The position numbers were made by a program, and so were the translations under genes. Under the pieces are notes generated by a model. That model was given only the letters and a program-made list of their open reading frames with translations, ran no database searches and had not been told where the DNA came from. From Paramixta manurensis (lineage in GTDB: Bacteria > Pseudomonadota > Gammaproteobacteria > Enterobacterales > Enterobacteriaceae): 64,000 bases of DNA. Location of the stretch: the NCBI RefSeq assembly GCF_013285385.1, contig NZ_CP054212.1:4154001-4218000 (forward strand). The letters run 5' to 3'. The number at the start of each line of letters is the position of its first letter. Positions within the stretch are counted from its first letter, which is position 1. Below are positions 35,331-43,393 of this stretch, in pieces.

Positions 35331-36988
35331 TGAGCATACGCAACCCTACGCTGGCGGCGATGGTCGTGCTGCCTCTTCCGGCTATTGCCGCTGATGCAAT
35401 TACCGGTGCGGTACAAAAACAGGCGACCAATTATCAGGCAATTATTATGTTTTTGCTGTTCGTGGCCTTCACATTAGGTATTACTTGGTGGGCTTCGAAA
35501 CGTACCCGTTCACGTAACGATTATTATACCGCCGGCGGTAATATTACCGGCCTGCAAAACGGCCTGGCGATGGCGGGAGACTTTATGTCGGCCGCTTCGT
35601 TTCTTGGTATTTCCGCGCTGGTGTATACCTCTGGCTACGACGGGTTAATTTATTCGCTCGGCTTCCTGGTCGGCTGGCCGATTATTCTGTTTTTAATCGC
35701 CGAGCGGCTACGTAACCTGGGGCGCTACACCTTTGCCGATGTGGCGTCATATCGTCTGCAACAAAAACCCATCCGCACGCTATCGGCCTGTGGCTCGCTG
35801 GTGGTGGTTGCGCTGTACCTGATTGCGCAGATGGTCGGTGCCGGGAAATTAATTCAGTTGCTGTTCGGGCTAAATTATCACGTTGCGGTGGTGTTGGTTG
35901 GCATTCTCATGGTGCTGTATGTGTTGTTTGGCGGCATGTTGGCGACCACCTGGGTGCAGATTATTAAGGCGGTGCTGTTGTTATTCGGCGCGACTTTTAT
36001 GGCGGTCATGGTCATGAAAGCGGTCGGTTTTAGCTTCAATACCCTGTTTACCGAGGCGATGAAGGTGCATCCCAAAGGGCCAGAGATTATGCGGCCTGGC
36101 GGGCTGGTACATGACCCTATCTCCGCGTTGTCGTTAGGGCTGGGCCTGATGTTCGGTACTGCCGGATTGCCGCATATTTTAATGCGTTTCTTTACCGTGA
36201 GCGATGCGCGTGAGGCACGTAAGAGTGTGTTTTATGCCACCGGCTTTATGGGCTATTTCTATTTCCTGACCTTTATTATCGGTTTTGGCGCCATCTTGCT
36301 GGTCGGCGCTAACCCGGCATTTAAGGATGCGTCCGGCGTGTTAATCGGCGGGAATAATATGGCGGCGGTGCATTTAGCCAATGCGGTAGGCGGCAGTACG
36401 TTCCTCGGTTTTATTTCTGCGGTGGCGTTCGCCACCATTTTGGCGGTGGTAGCCGGTCTGACGTTAGCCGGGGCCTCTGCCGTTTCACACGATCTGTATG
36501 CCAGCGTGATTCGTAAAGGTCAGGCAACCGAGCGCGAAGAGCTAAAAGTGTCGAAAATTACCGTGCTGATACTGGGGGTGGTGGCGATTGCGCTGGGGAT
36601 TTTGTTTGAGAATCAAAACATCGCCTTTATGGTTGGCTTAGCGTTCTCGATTGCCGCTAGCTGTAATTTCCCGATTATTTTGCTCTCCATGTATTGGTCG
36701 AAGCTGACTACTCGTGGTGCGATGATTGGCGGCTGGCTCGGCTTGTTAACCGCGGTAATTTTGATGGTTCTTGGCCCGACCATTTGGGTGCAGGTACTCG
36801 GTCACGCCACGCCGATTTATCCTTACGAGTATCCGGCGCTGTTTTCAATGTTGGTTGCGTTTATCGGTACCTGGCTGTTTTCCATTACCGACAGTTCGGC
36901 GGAAGGCGAGCAGGAGCGCCTGCGTTTTCGCGCTCAGTTTGTGCGCTCACAAACCGGAATCGGTATTGAGCAGGGGAAAGCGCATTAG
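35330..36988 (+). CDS. actP: Acetate/glycolate:cation symporter
   Basis: A 552-residue solute:sodium symporter family protein (E. coli ActP 549). A signal-like hydrophobic start (cleaved near AIAADA) is followed by about thirteen membrane segments. Conserved stretches include YYTAGGNITGLQNGLAMAGD, GLMFGTAGLPHILMRFFTV and ASAVSHDLYAS. It imports acetate and glycolate for Acs. It is translationally coupled to yjcH. The E. coli gene yjcF, which follows actP there, is replaced here by the DUF943 array. Confidence 0.96.
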   Translation: MSIRNPTLAAMVVLPLPAIAADAITGAVQKQATNYQAIIMFLLFVAFTLGITWWASKRTRSRNDYYTAGGNITGLQNGLAMAGDFMSAASFLGISALVYTSGYDGLIYSLGFLVGWPIILFLIAERLRNLGRYTFADVASYRLQQKPIRTLSACGSLVVVALYLIAQMVGAGKLIQLLFGLNYHVAVVLVGILMVLYVLFGGMLATTWVQIIKAVLLLFGATFMAVMVMKAVGFSFNTLFTEAMKVHPKGPEIMRPGGLVHDPISALSLGLGLMFGTAGLPHILMRFFTVSDAREARKSVFYATGFMGYFYFLTFIIGFGAILLVGANPAFKDASGVLIGGNNMAAVHLANAVGGSTFLGFISAVAFATILAVVAGLTLAGASAVSHDLYASVIRKGQATEREELKVSKITVLILGVVAIALGILFENQNIAFMVGLAFSIAASCNFPIILLSMYWSKLTTRGAMIGGWLGLLTAVILMVLGPTIWVQVLGHATPIYPYEYPALFSMLVAFIGTWLFSITDSSAEGEQERLRFRAQFVRSQTGIGIEQGKAH

Positions 36989-37087
36989 CAAACGCTACGT
37001 GAAGGAGAAGCGTGTGACCGTCGGGTGCCAGGGATGGCGCCGTTAAGAAGTCAGGTGGTTATTATCGGCGTGGTTTATTCTTTTAGC

Positions 37088-37228
37088 TTAATAAAGAATA
37101 CTCATAAAACCGTCCTCCCCTATTTTATGGGTATCTATCAACGTTGTCGGATGTGCCTTCAGATACCAGCCCCAGCCAGCGGCGGCGGTAACGGCAATTA
37201 ACATCGCGATAAGTAGATATTTTTTCAT
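37088..37228 (-). pseudogene. Truncated seventh DUF943 copy
   Basis: From the ATG at 37228 the frame gives 46 residues that match the start of the other copies (MKKYLLIAMLIAVTAAAGWG, then HPTTLIDTHKIGEDGFMSI). It then breaks: an ATC codon is missing and an extra T follows, and a stop comes at once. The remaining 110 codons are gone; sequence below 37088 no longer resembles the family. It marks the decayed far end of the array. The usual 25-bp spacer still separates it from copy 6. Confidence 0.85.
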
Positions 37229-37253
37229 GCTGTGATCTCTTCAACATGCACTA

Positions 37254-37730
37254 TTATTTTATTTTTATATTTTCTTTTATCTTAATAAATTCCCCATTCT
37301 TTTCAATAAATAAACCCGACTCAACTCTGTACCATACTTCACCCTCTACTGAATTTCTTATAGTCATTATTCCTTTTTTTTCAACACAATTTTTAGTCGT
37401 TTTCATATCATCAAAACAGAGGCGATCGTATTTTTCCAGTTCTTTATAGCCATCAGAAAAATCAAAAACATCAATTATAAAAGTACCATATGATTTTGAA
37501 GGTGTAGGGATACCATATTTTTCTTTAATCATCGCGGCATTACGCCTCCACCAGTCTAACTTTCCCTTATCTGTCAGAGGCGGATTTTTAATAAGAATAA
37601 TACTTATAAAGCCGTCTTCCCCCATTTTATGGGTAGCAACCAACGTTGTCGGATGTGAATTCAGATACCAACTCCAGCCAGCGGCGGCGGTAACAACAAT
37701 TAATATCACGATAAGCAGGTATTTTTTCAT
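37254..37730 (-). CDS. DUF943 family protein, tandem copy 6
   Basis: 158 residues; last intact copy, before the truncated one. A single N-terminal hydrophobic segment (about 3-23) is followed by a domain expected in the periplasm. Its second half from DRLCFDDMKTTKNC onward differs from copy 3 at only one residue (Ile for Val), yet residues 76-86 are its own (TPSKSYGTFII). Cys105 and Cys115 are kept. The N-terminal SWYLNSHPTTL is shared with copy 3. No function is known for the family. Confidence 0.85.
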   Translation of the reverse strand: MKKYLLIVILIVVTAAAGWSWYLNSHPTTLVATHKMGEDGFISIILIKNPPLTDKGKLDWWRRNAAMIKEKYGIPTPSKSYGTFIIDVFDFSDGYKELEKYDRLCFDDMKTTKNCVEKKGIMTIRNSVEGEVWYRVESGLFIEKNGEFIKIKENIKIK

Positions 37731-37755
37731 GCTGTTCTCCCTTCAACATGTGCTG

Positions 37756-38232
37756 TTACTTTATTTTGATTTTTTCTTTTACCTTAATAAACTTTCCGTT
37801 TTTCTCGATATAGGTGCTTTCATCCACGTTATACCATACTTTACCACTTCTTGAGCTTCTGATGGTCATTAGCCAGTTTTTATCGATGCAGTTTTTACTG
37901 GTCTTTATCTCATCAAAACAGAGACGATCATATCTTTCCAGTTCTTTATAACCGTCAGCAAAGTCAAAAACATCAATAACAAAATATCCAGTACGTCCTG
38001 GAGGACTAGGTATGTTATATTTTTCTTTAAACATCGTGGCATTATTCATCCACCAGTCTAATTTTCCCTTATTAGTAAGAGGAGGGTTTTTAATAAGGAT
38101 TATACTCATAAAATTATCTGTCCCTTCCTGATGAGTAGAAACGAGTGTAGTAGGATGTGTTTTTAAATACCATCCCCAACCAGCGGAGGCTGAAACAAAA
38201 ATTAATATCGCTGTAAGCAGGTATTTTTTCAT
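37756..38232 (-). CDS. DUF943 family protein, tandem copy 5
   Basis: 158 residues; the most divergent copy. Differences spread over the whole protein (LTAILIFVSASAGWGWYL, THQEGTDNFMS, KGKLDWWMNNATMF, SPPGRTGYFV). It has the second type of C-terminus (CIDKNWLMTIRSSRSGKVWYN). Both cysteines, the HPTTL motif after the membrane segment and the NPPLT-KGKLDWW core are kept. The divergence suggests it is an older copy not recently homogenised by exchange with its neighbours. Confidence 0.85.
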   Translation of the reverse strand: MKKYLLTAILIFVSASAGWGWYLKTHPTTLVSTHQEGTDNFMSIILIKNPPLTNKGKLDWWMNNATMFKEKYNIPSPPGRTGYFVIDVFDFADGYKELERYDRLCFDEIKTSKNCIDKNWLMTIRSSRSGKVWYNVDESTYIEKNGKFIKVKEKIKIK

Positions 38233-38257
38233 GCTGTTCTCCCTTCAACATGTGCTG

Positions 38258-38734
38258 TTACTTTATTTTAATTTTTTCTTTTACCTCAAGGAACTTTCCG
38301 TTCTTCTCGATATAGGTGCTTTCGTCAACATCGTACCATATTTTACCGTTCACAGAGCTTCTAATAGTCATTACCCAGTTTTTATCGATGCAGTTTTTAC
38401 TGGTCTTCATCTTATCAAAACAGAGACGATCGTATTTTCCCAGTTCTTTATAACCATCGGAAAAATCAAAAACATCAATAATAAAATATTCGTTGGACTT
38501 TAACGGAGCAGGTATATTATACTTTTCTTTAAACATCGCGGCATTACGCACCCACCAGTCTAACTTTCCCTTATCTGTCAGAGGCGGATTTTTAATAAGG
38601 ATAATACTCATAAAACCGTCTTCCCCCATTTTATGGGTAGCAACCAACGTTGTCGGATGTGCCTTCAGATACCAGCCCCAGCCAGCGGCGGCGGTAACGG
38701 CAATTAACATCGCGATAAGTAGATATTTTTTCAT
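38258..38734 (-). CDS. DUF943 family protein, tandem copy 4
   Basis: 158 residues; a clear mosaic. The first 61 residues are the same as those of copy 1. From residue 76 (APLKSN) it follows copy 2, and from KYDRLCF to the end it is identical to copy 2. Such a pattern needs recombination between array members, not simple divergence. It has membrane anchor, Cys105 and Cys115 like the others, and a AAGGGAGAAC ribosome site 4 nt before the ATG. Confidence 0.85.
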   Translation of the reverse strand: MKKYLLIAMLIAVTAAAGWGWYLKAHPTTLVATHKMGEDGFMSIILIKNPPLTDKGKLDWWVRNAAMFKEKYNIPAPLKSNEYFIIDVFDFSDGYKELGKYDRLCFDKMKTSKNCIDKNWVMTIRSSVNGKIWYDVDESTYIEKNGKFLEVKEKIKIK

Positions 38735-38759
38735 GCTGTTCTCCCTTCAACATGCATTA

Positions 38760-39236
38760 TTATTTTATTTTTATATTTTCTTTTATCTTAATAAATTCTC
38801 CATTCTTTTCAATAAATAAACCCGACTCAACTCTGTACCATACTTCACCCTCTACTGAGTTTCTTATAGTCATTACGCCTTTTTTTTCAACACAATTTTT
38901 AGTCGTCTTCATATCATCAAAACAGAGGCGATCGTGCCGTCCTAACTTCTTATAACCCTCAAAAAAATCAAAAATCTCCACAACAAAATCTTCGTTGGGC
39001 TCTGCTTGAGCGGGTATATTATACTTTTCTTTAAACATCGCGGCATTCCGCATCCACCAGTCTAACTTTCCCTTATCTGTCAGAGGCGGATTTTTAATAA
39101 GAATAATACTTATAAAGCCATCTTTCCCCATTTTATGGGTAGCAACCAGCGTTGTCGGATGTGAATTCAGATACCAACTCCAGCCAGCGGCGGCGGTAAC
39201 GGCAATTAACATCGCGATAAGTAGATATTTTTTCAT
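38760..39236 (-). CDS. DUF943 family protein, tandem copy 3
   Basis: 158 residues with the first type of C-terminus (CVEKKGVMTIRNSVEGEVWY). The segment after residue 75 is unique and acidic (AQAEPNEDFVVEIFDFFEGY). The N-terminus resembles copy 6 (SWYLNSHPTTL). Cysteines 105 and 115 are kept. The spacer to copy 4 is 25 bp, as elsewhere in the array. Confidence 0.85.
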   Translation of the reverse strand: MKKYLLIAMLIAVTAAAGWSWYLNSHPTTLVATHKMGKDGFISIILIKNPPLTDKGKLDWWMRNAAMFKEKYNIPAQAEPNEDFVVEIFDFFEGYKKLGRHDRLCFDDMKTTKNCVEKKGVMTIRNSVEGEVWYRVESGLFIEKNGEFIKIKENIKIK

Positions 39237-39261
39237 GCTGTGATCCCTTCAACATGCACTA

Positions 39262-39738
39262 TTATTTTATTTTGATTTTTTCTTTTACCTCAAGAAACTT
39301 TCCGTTTTTCTCGATATAGGTGCTTTCGTCAACATCGTACCATATTTTACCGTTCACAGAGCTTCTAATAGTCATTACCCAGTTTTTATCGATGCAGTTT
39401 TTACTGGTCTTCATCTTATCAAAACAGAGACGATCGTATTTTTCCAGTTCTTTATAACCATCGGAAAAATCAAAAACATCAATAATAAAATATTTGTTGG
39501 ACTTTAACGGAGCAGGTATATTATACCTTTCTTTAAATATTGTGGCGTTACGCATCCACCAGTCTAACTTTCCCTTATCTGTCAGAGGCGGATTTTTAAT
39601 AAGTATAATACTGATAAAATCATTTTCTCCTCTCTTATGTATATCTACCAACGTTGTCGGATGTGTTTTCAGATACCAGTCCCAACCAGCAGCGACAGAA
39701 ACAACAATTAATATCACGATAAGCAGGTATTTTTTCAT
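39262..39738 (-). CDS. DUF943 family protein, tandem copy 2
   Basis: 158 residues. The N-terminal quarter differs from the common type (VVSVAAGWDWYLKTH, IHKRGENDFIS). The C-terminal third (CIDKNWVMTIRSSVNGKIWYD) is identical to copy 4. The membrane anchor and both cysteines are present. It lies 25 bp after copy 1 with its own AGGGAGAAC ribosome site. Confidence 0.85.
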   Translation of the reverse strand: MKKYLLIVILIVVSVAAGWDWYLKTHPTTLVDIHKRGENDFISIILIKNPPLTDKGKLDWWMRNATIFKERYNIPAPLKSNKYFIIDVFDFSDGYKELEKYDRLCFDKMKTSKNCIDKNWVMTIRSSVNGKIWYDVDESTYIEKNGKFLEVKEKIKIK

Positions 39739-39763
39739 GCTGTTCTCCCTTCAACATGCATTA

Positions 39764-40240
39764 TTATTTTATTTTTATATTTTCTTGTACCCTAAGGAAC
39801 TTGCCGTTTTTTTCAACATATAGTCTTTGACTAACACTGTACCATACCTCACCTTCCACGGAGCTTCTTATGGTCATTATTCCTTTTTTTTCAACACAGT
39901 TTCTGGTCGTTTTCATATCGTCAAAACAGAGGCGATCGTGCCGCCCTAATTTCTTATAGCCATCTAAAAAATCCCAAATTTTTATAACAAAATATCCATT
40001 AGTTTTTTGCAAGTCAGGTATATCATACTTTTCTTTAATCATCGCGGCATTACGCTTCCACCAGTCTAACTTTCCCTTATCTGTTAGAGGCGGGTTTTTA
40101 ATAAGGATAATACTCATAAAACCGTCTTCCCCCATTTTATGGGTAGCAACCAGCGTTGTCGGATGTGCCTTCAGATACCAGCCCCAGCCAGCGGCGGCGG
40201 TAACGGCAATTAACATCGCGATAAGCAGGTATTTTTTCAT
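39764..40240 (-). CDS. DUF943 family protein, tandem copy 1
   Basis: 158 residues; first of the array. Recognised as DUF943, a family of small enterobacterial membrane proteins without known function, by HPTTLVATHK, SIILIKNPPLTDKGKLDWW, and HDRLCFDDMKTTRNC. A hydrophobic segment at about 3-23 is either an anchor or an uncleaved signal. The rest is polar and should be periplasmic, where Cys105 and Cys115 could form a disulfide. The start codon overlaps the DUF3289 stop (ATGA), so the array is translated from the DUF3289 message. Its variable segment is DLQKTNGYFVIKIW. Confidence 0.87.
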   Translation of the reverse strand: MKKYLLIAMLIAVTAAAGWGWYLKAHPTTLVATHKMGEDGFMSIILIKNPPLTDKGKLDWWKRNAAMIKEKYDIPDLQKTNGYFVIKIWDFLDGYKKLGRHDRLCFDDMKTTRNCVEKKGIMTIRSSVEGEVWYSVSQRLYVEKNGKFLRVQENIKIK

Positions 40241-41079
40241 TTTCTTTCTCCCTCAATCTCGATCGTGGCTTCCATATTAGTAAAAAATGGTCGGTGCGCC
40301 AGATGTTCATAACGTTGCAGAATAAACCAGATGCGAAAAAAGTGGAACTGATGGAACTGCTTTTTCATCATATCGTGATGGTCCAGGCCAAAGTGATCCT
40401 GGATTTTATAGTGAACCACCGCCTGATAACGGTTATTTTCAACCCGTAACGCTCTTAAAGTGATCTGCGTAGCCCAGGTATCATGCACGCTAATACCCAA
40501 ACCATTAATACTATCCCAATAGCTTATAAATTTTGGCAATACACTGGTATTTAAATCTCTTTTGAATTTATCCAACGAAGCTGTAAGAAAGGTGTCATTA
40601 TCCCATAAACGAGATTTTTTCAATACTTCCTTTATTAGAAACAATGAACTCTCTTCACTATTATCATTTATTATCTGTTGCCGTAACGCCAAATCCAGCC
40701 ACGGATCGCGGAACGGCGCGCCATTATTATATTGCATATGGGTAATCATGCGGTCGATAACGGTGCGGTACGGCCCCCAAAACGAAAACAGCTTCGCCTT
40801 TACGCGCATCTCATCAAACAGAATCCGGGCACATTCTCGCCGGGTAAGCTTTGCCCCGCCGCCCGGCGGGCGCGAACCATGAAAACGTGATTGCGGGAGT
40901 TGAAACGGAGTAAGACGCGTCAGCGTCCAGGGATCGACCTGCGAAGAAACCTGGTCGAGTAAAAAATGGCGTCGTAACTGCGTTTCGGTTAAATCGCCAC
41001 AGCGCATATCGTCAGCGCTGTAATCATCCATCCATTTTTGCGTTCTGAATATCACGCAGGGGAATTGTAGTGCTGGCAT
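40237..41079 (-). CDS. DUF3289 family protein
   Basis: A 280-residue protein recognised as DUF3289 by KAKLFSFWGPYRTVIDRMI, MQYNNGAPFRDPWLDLALR and, near the end, DHFGLDHHDMMKKQFHQF and FRIWFILQRYEHLAHRPFF. It has no signal peptide or membrane segment. The C-terminal His/Asp/Phe-rich stretch is the most conserved part and is the best place to look for an active site. The function is unknown. AAGGAG lies 8 nt before the ATG. The stop overlaps the first DUF943 copy. From memory, DUF3289 and DUF943 genes occur together in other enterobacteria, in some cases near type VI secretion genes. Confidence 0.8.
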   Translation of the reverse strand: MPALQFPCVIFRTQKWMDDYSADDMRCGDLTETQLRRHFLLDQVSSQVDPWTLTRLTPFQLPQSRFHGSRPPGGGAKLTRRECARILFDEMRVKAKLFSFWGPYRTVIDRMITHMQYNNGAPFRDPWLDLALRQQIINDNSEESSLFLIKEVLKKSRLWDNDTFLTASLDKFKRDLNTSVLPKFISYWDSINGLGISVHDTWATQITLRALRVENNRYQAVVHYKIQDHFGLDHHDMMKKQFHQFHFFRIWFILQRYEHLAHRPFFTNMEATIEIEGERK

Positions 41080-41236
41080 AGCGACACTCCTTGTCGTGAA
41101 AGCGCATTACACTTTCGATTAATCCATTATTCGCTGCCCCTCCATCGGGTAATGACCATTCTAACCATGCGGAAATTTTGCGCAATATCGAAACCACTAA
41201 CGGGCCTGTTGCGCGTGCGGGTTTGCTGACGCGATG

Positions 41237-41935
41237 CTATGCACTCACCCACATGATATGACCAATCATCGGTGCTAATACCACCGTCACCACGCCGGAC
41301 AGCATCATCACCAGGCTAGAAACCACGCCCTCCTGCTGACCAAGCTCATAAGCACGCGCGGTTCCGGCACCGTGCGAAGCGGCGCCAAAGCCTGCGCCTT
41401 TCGCCATACCTTGCTGCACCGCCAAACGTAAAAACAACACATCCCCGACCGCCATACCAAACACGCCGGTGATCACCACAAACAGCGCCACCAAATCGGG
41501 CTGACCGCCTACCTGCTTCGCCGCAGCCAACGCGAAAGGCGTGGTAATCGAGCGAACCGCTAAACTACGCTGAATCTCTTCCGGTAGCGTTAGCAAACGC
41601 GCCAGCCACACTGAACTGCTTACCGAAACCGCCGTCGCGGTAATCACCCCGGCGCTTAGCGACATCCAGTGGCGTTTAATAATCGCCATGTTTTCATACA
41701 CTGGCACCGCAAACGCCAACGTAGCCGGACCCAGTAGCCACAGTAGCCAGTGGCTTTCGCCAATATAGTCCTGCCAGGAAATATGGGTAACCACCAAGAT
41801 GATTACCAGCACCAACGGCGTCATCACCAGCGGCATCAGCGGTAATTTATGCCACCGCCGATAGAGGCGTTTATTGAGGAAATAAATCAGTAACGTCGCC
41901 GCCAGACAAAGGAGACTCAGGATAAGATCATTCAT
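41237..41935 (-). CDS. CidB/LrgB family membrane protein (YohK-like)
   Basis: A 232-residue inner-membrane protein with several hydrophobic segments. It has the LrgB motifs GPATLAFAVPVYEN, SITTPFALAAAKQVGG and SHGAGTARAYELGQQEG. CidB/LrgB partners CidA/LrgA in holin-like control of autolysis in Gram-positives; in enterobacteria YohJ/YohK-type pairs are less studied, and export of small organic acids has been proposed. The ATG at 41935 overlaps the upstream CidA-like gene by 8 bp. Confidence 0.88.
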   Translation of the reverse strand: MNDLILSLLCLAATLLIYFLNKRLYRRWHKLPLMPLVMTPLVLVIILVVTHISWQDYIGESHWLLWLLGPATLAFAVPVYENMAIIKRHWMSLSAGVITATAVSVSSSVWLARLLTLPEEIQRSLAVRSITTPFALAAAKQVGGQPDLVALFVVITGVFGMAVGDVLFLRLAVQQGMAKGAGFGAASHGAGTARAYELGQQEGVVSSLVMMLSGVVTVVLAPMIGHIMWVSA

Positions 41936-42353
41936 GGCGTGCCTGCTTACGTTGTGCCAGCCGAATTTCAAACCGGTATACTCTGTCCACCACTAAGGCG
42001 GTCGCCGCTAGTACTAACAAGGTACTGATCGCAATCACCAGACAGATGCGCCAGCCCTGAACCATCAGCAACTGAGAGTAATTCACTACCGCCACCACCG
42101 CCGGAACAAAGAACAGCAACATTTCCGCCAGCAGCCATTTAGAACCGGCCTTCACCCAACTCAGCGGGATGATGCGCAGCATAATCAGCGCCAACAGCAG
42201 CAGCATGCCGATAATATTGGCGGGCAAAGGCAGATGTAGCCATGTGACCAACTGCTCTGATAGCACAAACAGACCGGCATACAGCGCCACCTGCAATGGC
42301 ACCTGTAAAAGCTGTAATTGCCCCGCTCTGCGTGGACTTAACGCCAGTGCCAT
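41928..42353 (-). CDS. CidA/LrgA family holin-like protein
   Basis: A 141-residue protein with four hydrophobic segments and the CidA/LrgA signature LPLPANIIGMLLLLALI plus LLAEMLLFFVPAVVAVVNY. It has a basic C-terminus (RLAQRKQARHE). It is the first gene of the pair, overlapping the CidB-like gene by 8 bp, and is divergent from a LysR regulator, the arrangement seen for cidABR loci. Confidence 0.88.
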   Translation of the reverse strand: MALALSPRRAGQLQLLQVPLQVALYAGLFVLSEQLVTWLHLPLPANIIGMLLLLALIMLRIIPLSWVKAGSKWLLAEMLLFFVPAVVAVVNYSQLLMVQGWRICLVIAISTLLVLAATALVVDRVYRFEIRLAQRKQARHE

Positions 42354-42457
42354 GATCTCTTTCCCCCTCGGTTTATCGCTGCGAATAGTATAAAGCGGTA
42401 ACTATGCGTGAAAAAAATGAATTAAAATCATTCAAACTATGCCAGTAAGGAATACTT

Positions 42458-43360
42458 ATGGACGTACGCGCATTACGCTATTTTGTTGAAGTAGTACGCC
42501 AGCAAAGTTTTACCCGTGCGGCGGAAAAACTCTTTGTCACTCAGCCCACCATCAGCAAGATGCTGCGCCAGTTGGAAGAAGAGTTGGGGAGTACGTTGCT
42601 CATGCGCGATGGGCGTAAATTGCACCTGACCGATAGCGGCCAGGCGGTTTACCAGCGTGGGCTGGCTATCTTGCAAGAGTTCAAGCAGTTAGAAGCCGAA
42701 ATTGATGATATTAATCAGCTTAAAACCGGCGAACTGCGGTTGGGTATTCCTCCAATGGTAGGTATGCAAATTGCCGGTTCGGTTTCCGCCTTTCGCCAAC
42801 GCTATCCTGGTATTGAATTAAAAATCGCTGAGTTTGGCGGCCTTACCGTACAGCAGGCGGTACTCTCCGGTAGCCTCGATTTAGCGATCACCGCACTGCC
42901 GGTAGCCGAGGATCTGCCGCTTAATACACTCACGTTAATGAGCCATCCGCTCTGTGTACTGGTACAACGCAGCTCGCACTGGCTAACGCGTACCAGCATC
43001 TCACTCAGCGAGTTAGCGGAGCATCCTCTGTTAATTTTCAACGAAGAGTTCTCCCTAAACCGGCAACTGGTACAGGCTTTTCATCGTCACGGCGTGACGC
43101 CGCACATTGCGGTGCGCAGCGGGCAGTGGGATTTTCTGGCGGCGATGGTTCAGGCGGAGATGGGGGTCGCCATTTTGCCGGAGCCGATTTGCCAACGATT
43201 AGATAAACAATCGTTACTCTGGCTACCGCTGGAATCAGAACTGGAGTGGAAATTAGGGATGATTTGGCGTGAGGGCAGCTATCTGTCGCGTAGCGCGCAG
43301 GCGTGGATTGCCTGCTGCCGCGAATTCTGGCCCGGAGCCGCACCCACGCTCTCGGTTTAG
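42458..43360 (+). CDS. LysR-family regulator of the CidAB-like pair (CidR-like)
   Basis: A 300-residue LysR regulator. The helix-turn-helix at residues 1-60 reads VRALRYFVEVVRQQSFTRAAEKLFVTQPTISKMLRQLEEELG, close to the CidR/CynR branch. The effector domain has GELRLGIPPMVGMQIAGSVSAF and EMGVAILPEPIC. It is divergent from the CidA/CidB-like genes over a 104-bp gap, so it very likely activates them. A 13-bp hairpin arm pair (43331-43344 with 43364-43376) spans its stop codon and may stop transcription before yjcE. Confidence 0.88.
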   Translation: MDVRALRYFVEVVRQQSFTRAAEKLFVTQPTISKMLRQLEEELGSTLLMRDGRKLHLTDSGQAVYQRGLAILQEFKQLEAEIDDINQLKTGELRLGIPPMVGMQIAGSVSAFRQRYPGIELKIAEFGGLTVQQAVLSGSLDLAITALPVAEDLPLNTLTLMSHPLCVLVQRSSHWLTRTSISLSELAEHPLLIFNEEFSLNRQLVQAFHRHGVTPHIAVRSGQWDFLAAMVQAEMGVAILPEPICQRLDKQSLLWLPLESELEWKLGMIWREGSYLSRSAQAWIACCREFWPGAAPTLSV

Positions 43361-43393
43361 CACGGTGCGGCTCGGGTGGCAGAGACCTCGCGG

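Larger units (their letters stand above)
37079..40240 (-). repeat. Tandem gene array with a 502-bp period
   Basis: Six intact units start at 37730, 38232, 38734, 39236, 39738 and 40240. Each is 477 bp of gene plus a 25-bp spacer, exactly 502 bp apart. A partial seventh unit follows at 37228. No unit has gained or lost a codon despite many substitutions. The array is clearly AT-richer than acs-actP on one side and the CidB-like gene on the other. Confidence 0.95.

Noticed and set aside
37246..39823. Plus-strand open frames opposite the DUF943 genes, such as 38493-38819 and 39494-39823
   Set aside because: They are antisense to a clear family, Phe/Leu/Ser-rich with no ribosome sites, and repeat only because the array repeats.
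37079..40240. CRISPR or other short-repeat array suggested by the regular spacing
   Set aside because: The repeat unit is a whole 477-bp gene with a 25-bp spacer; there are no short conserved repeats with unique spacers and no cas genes.
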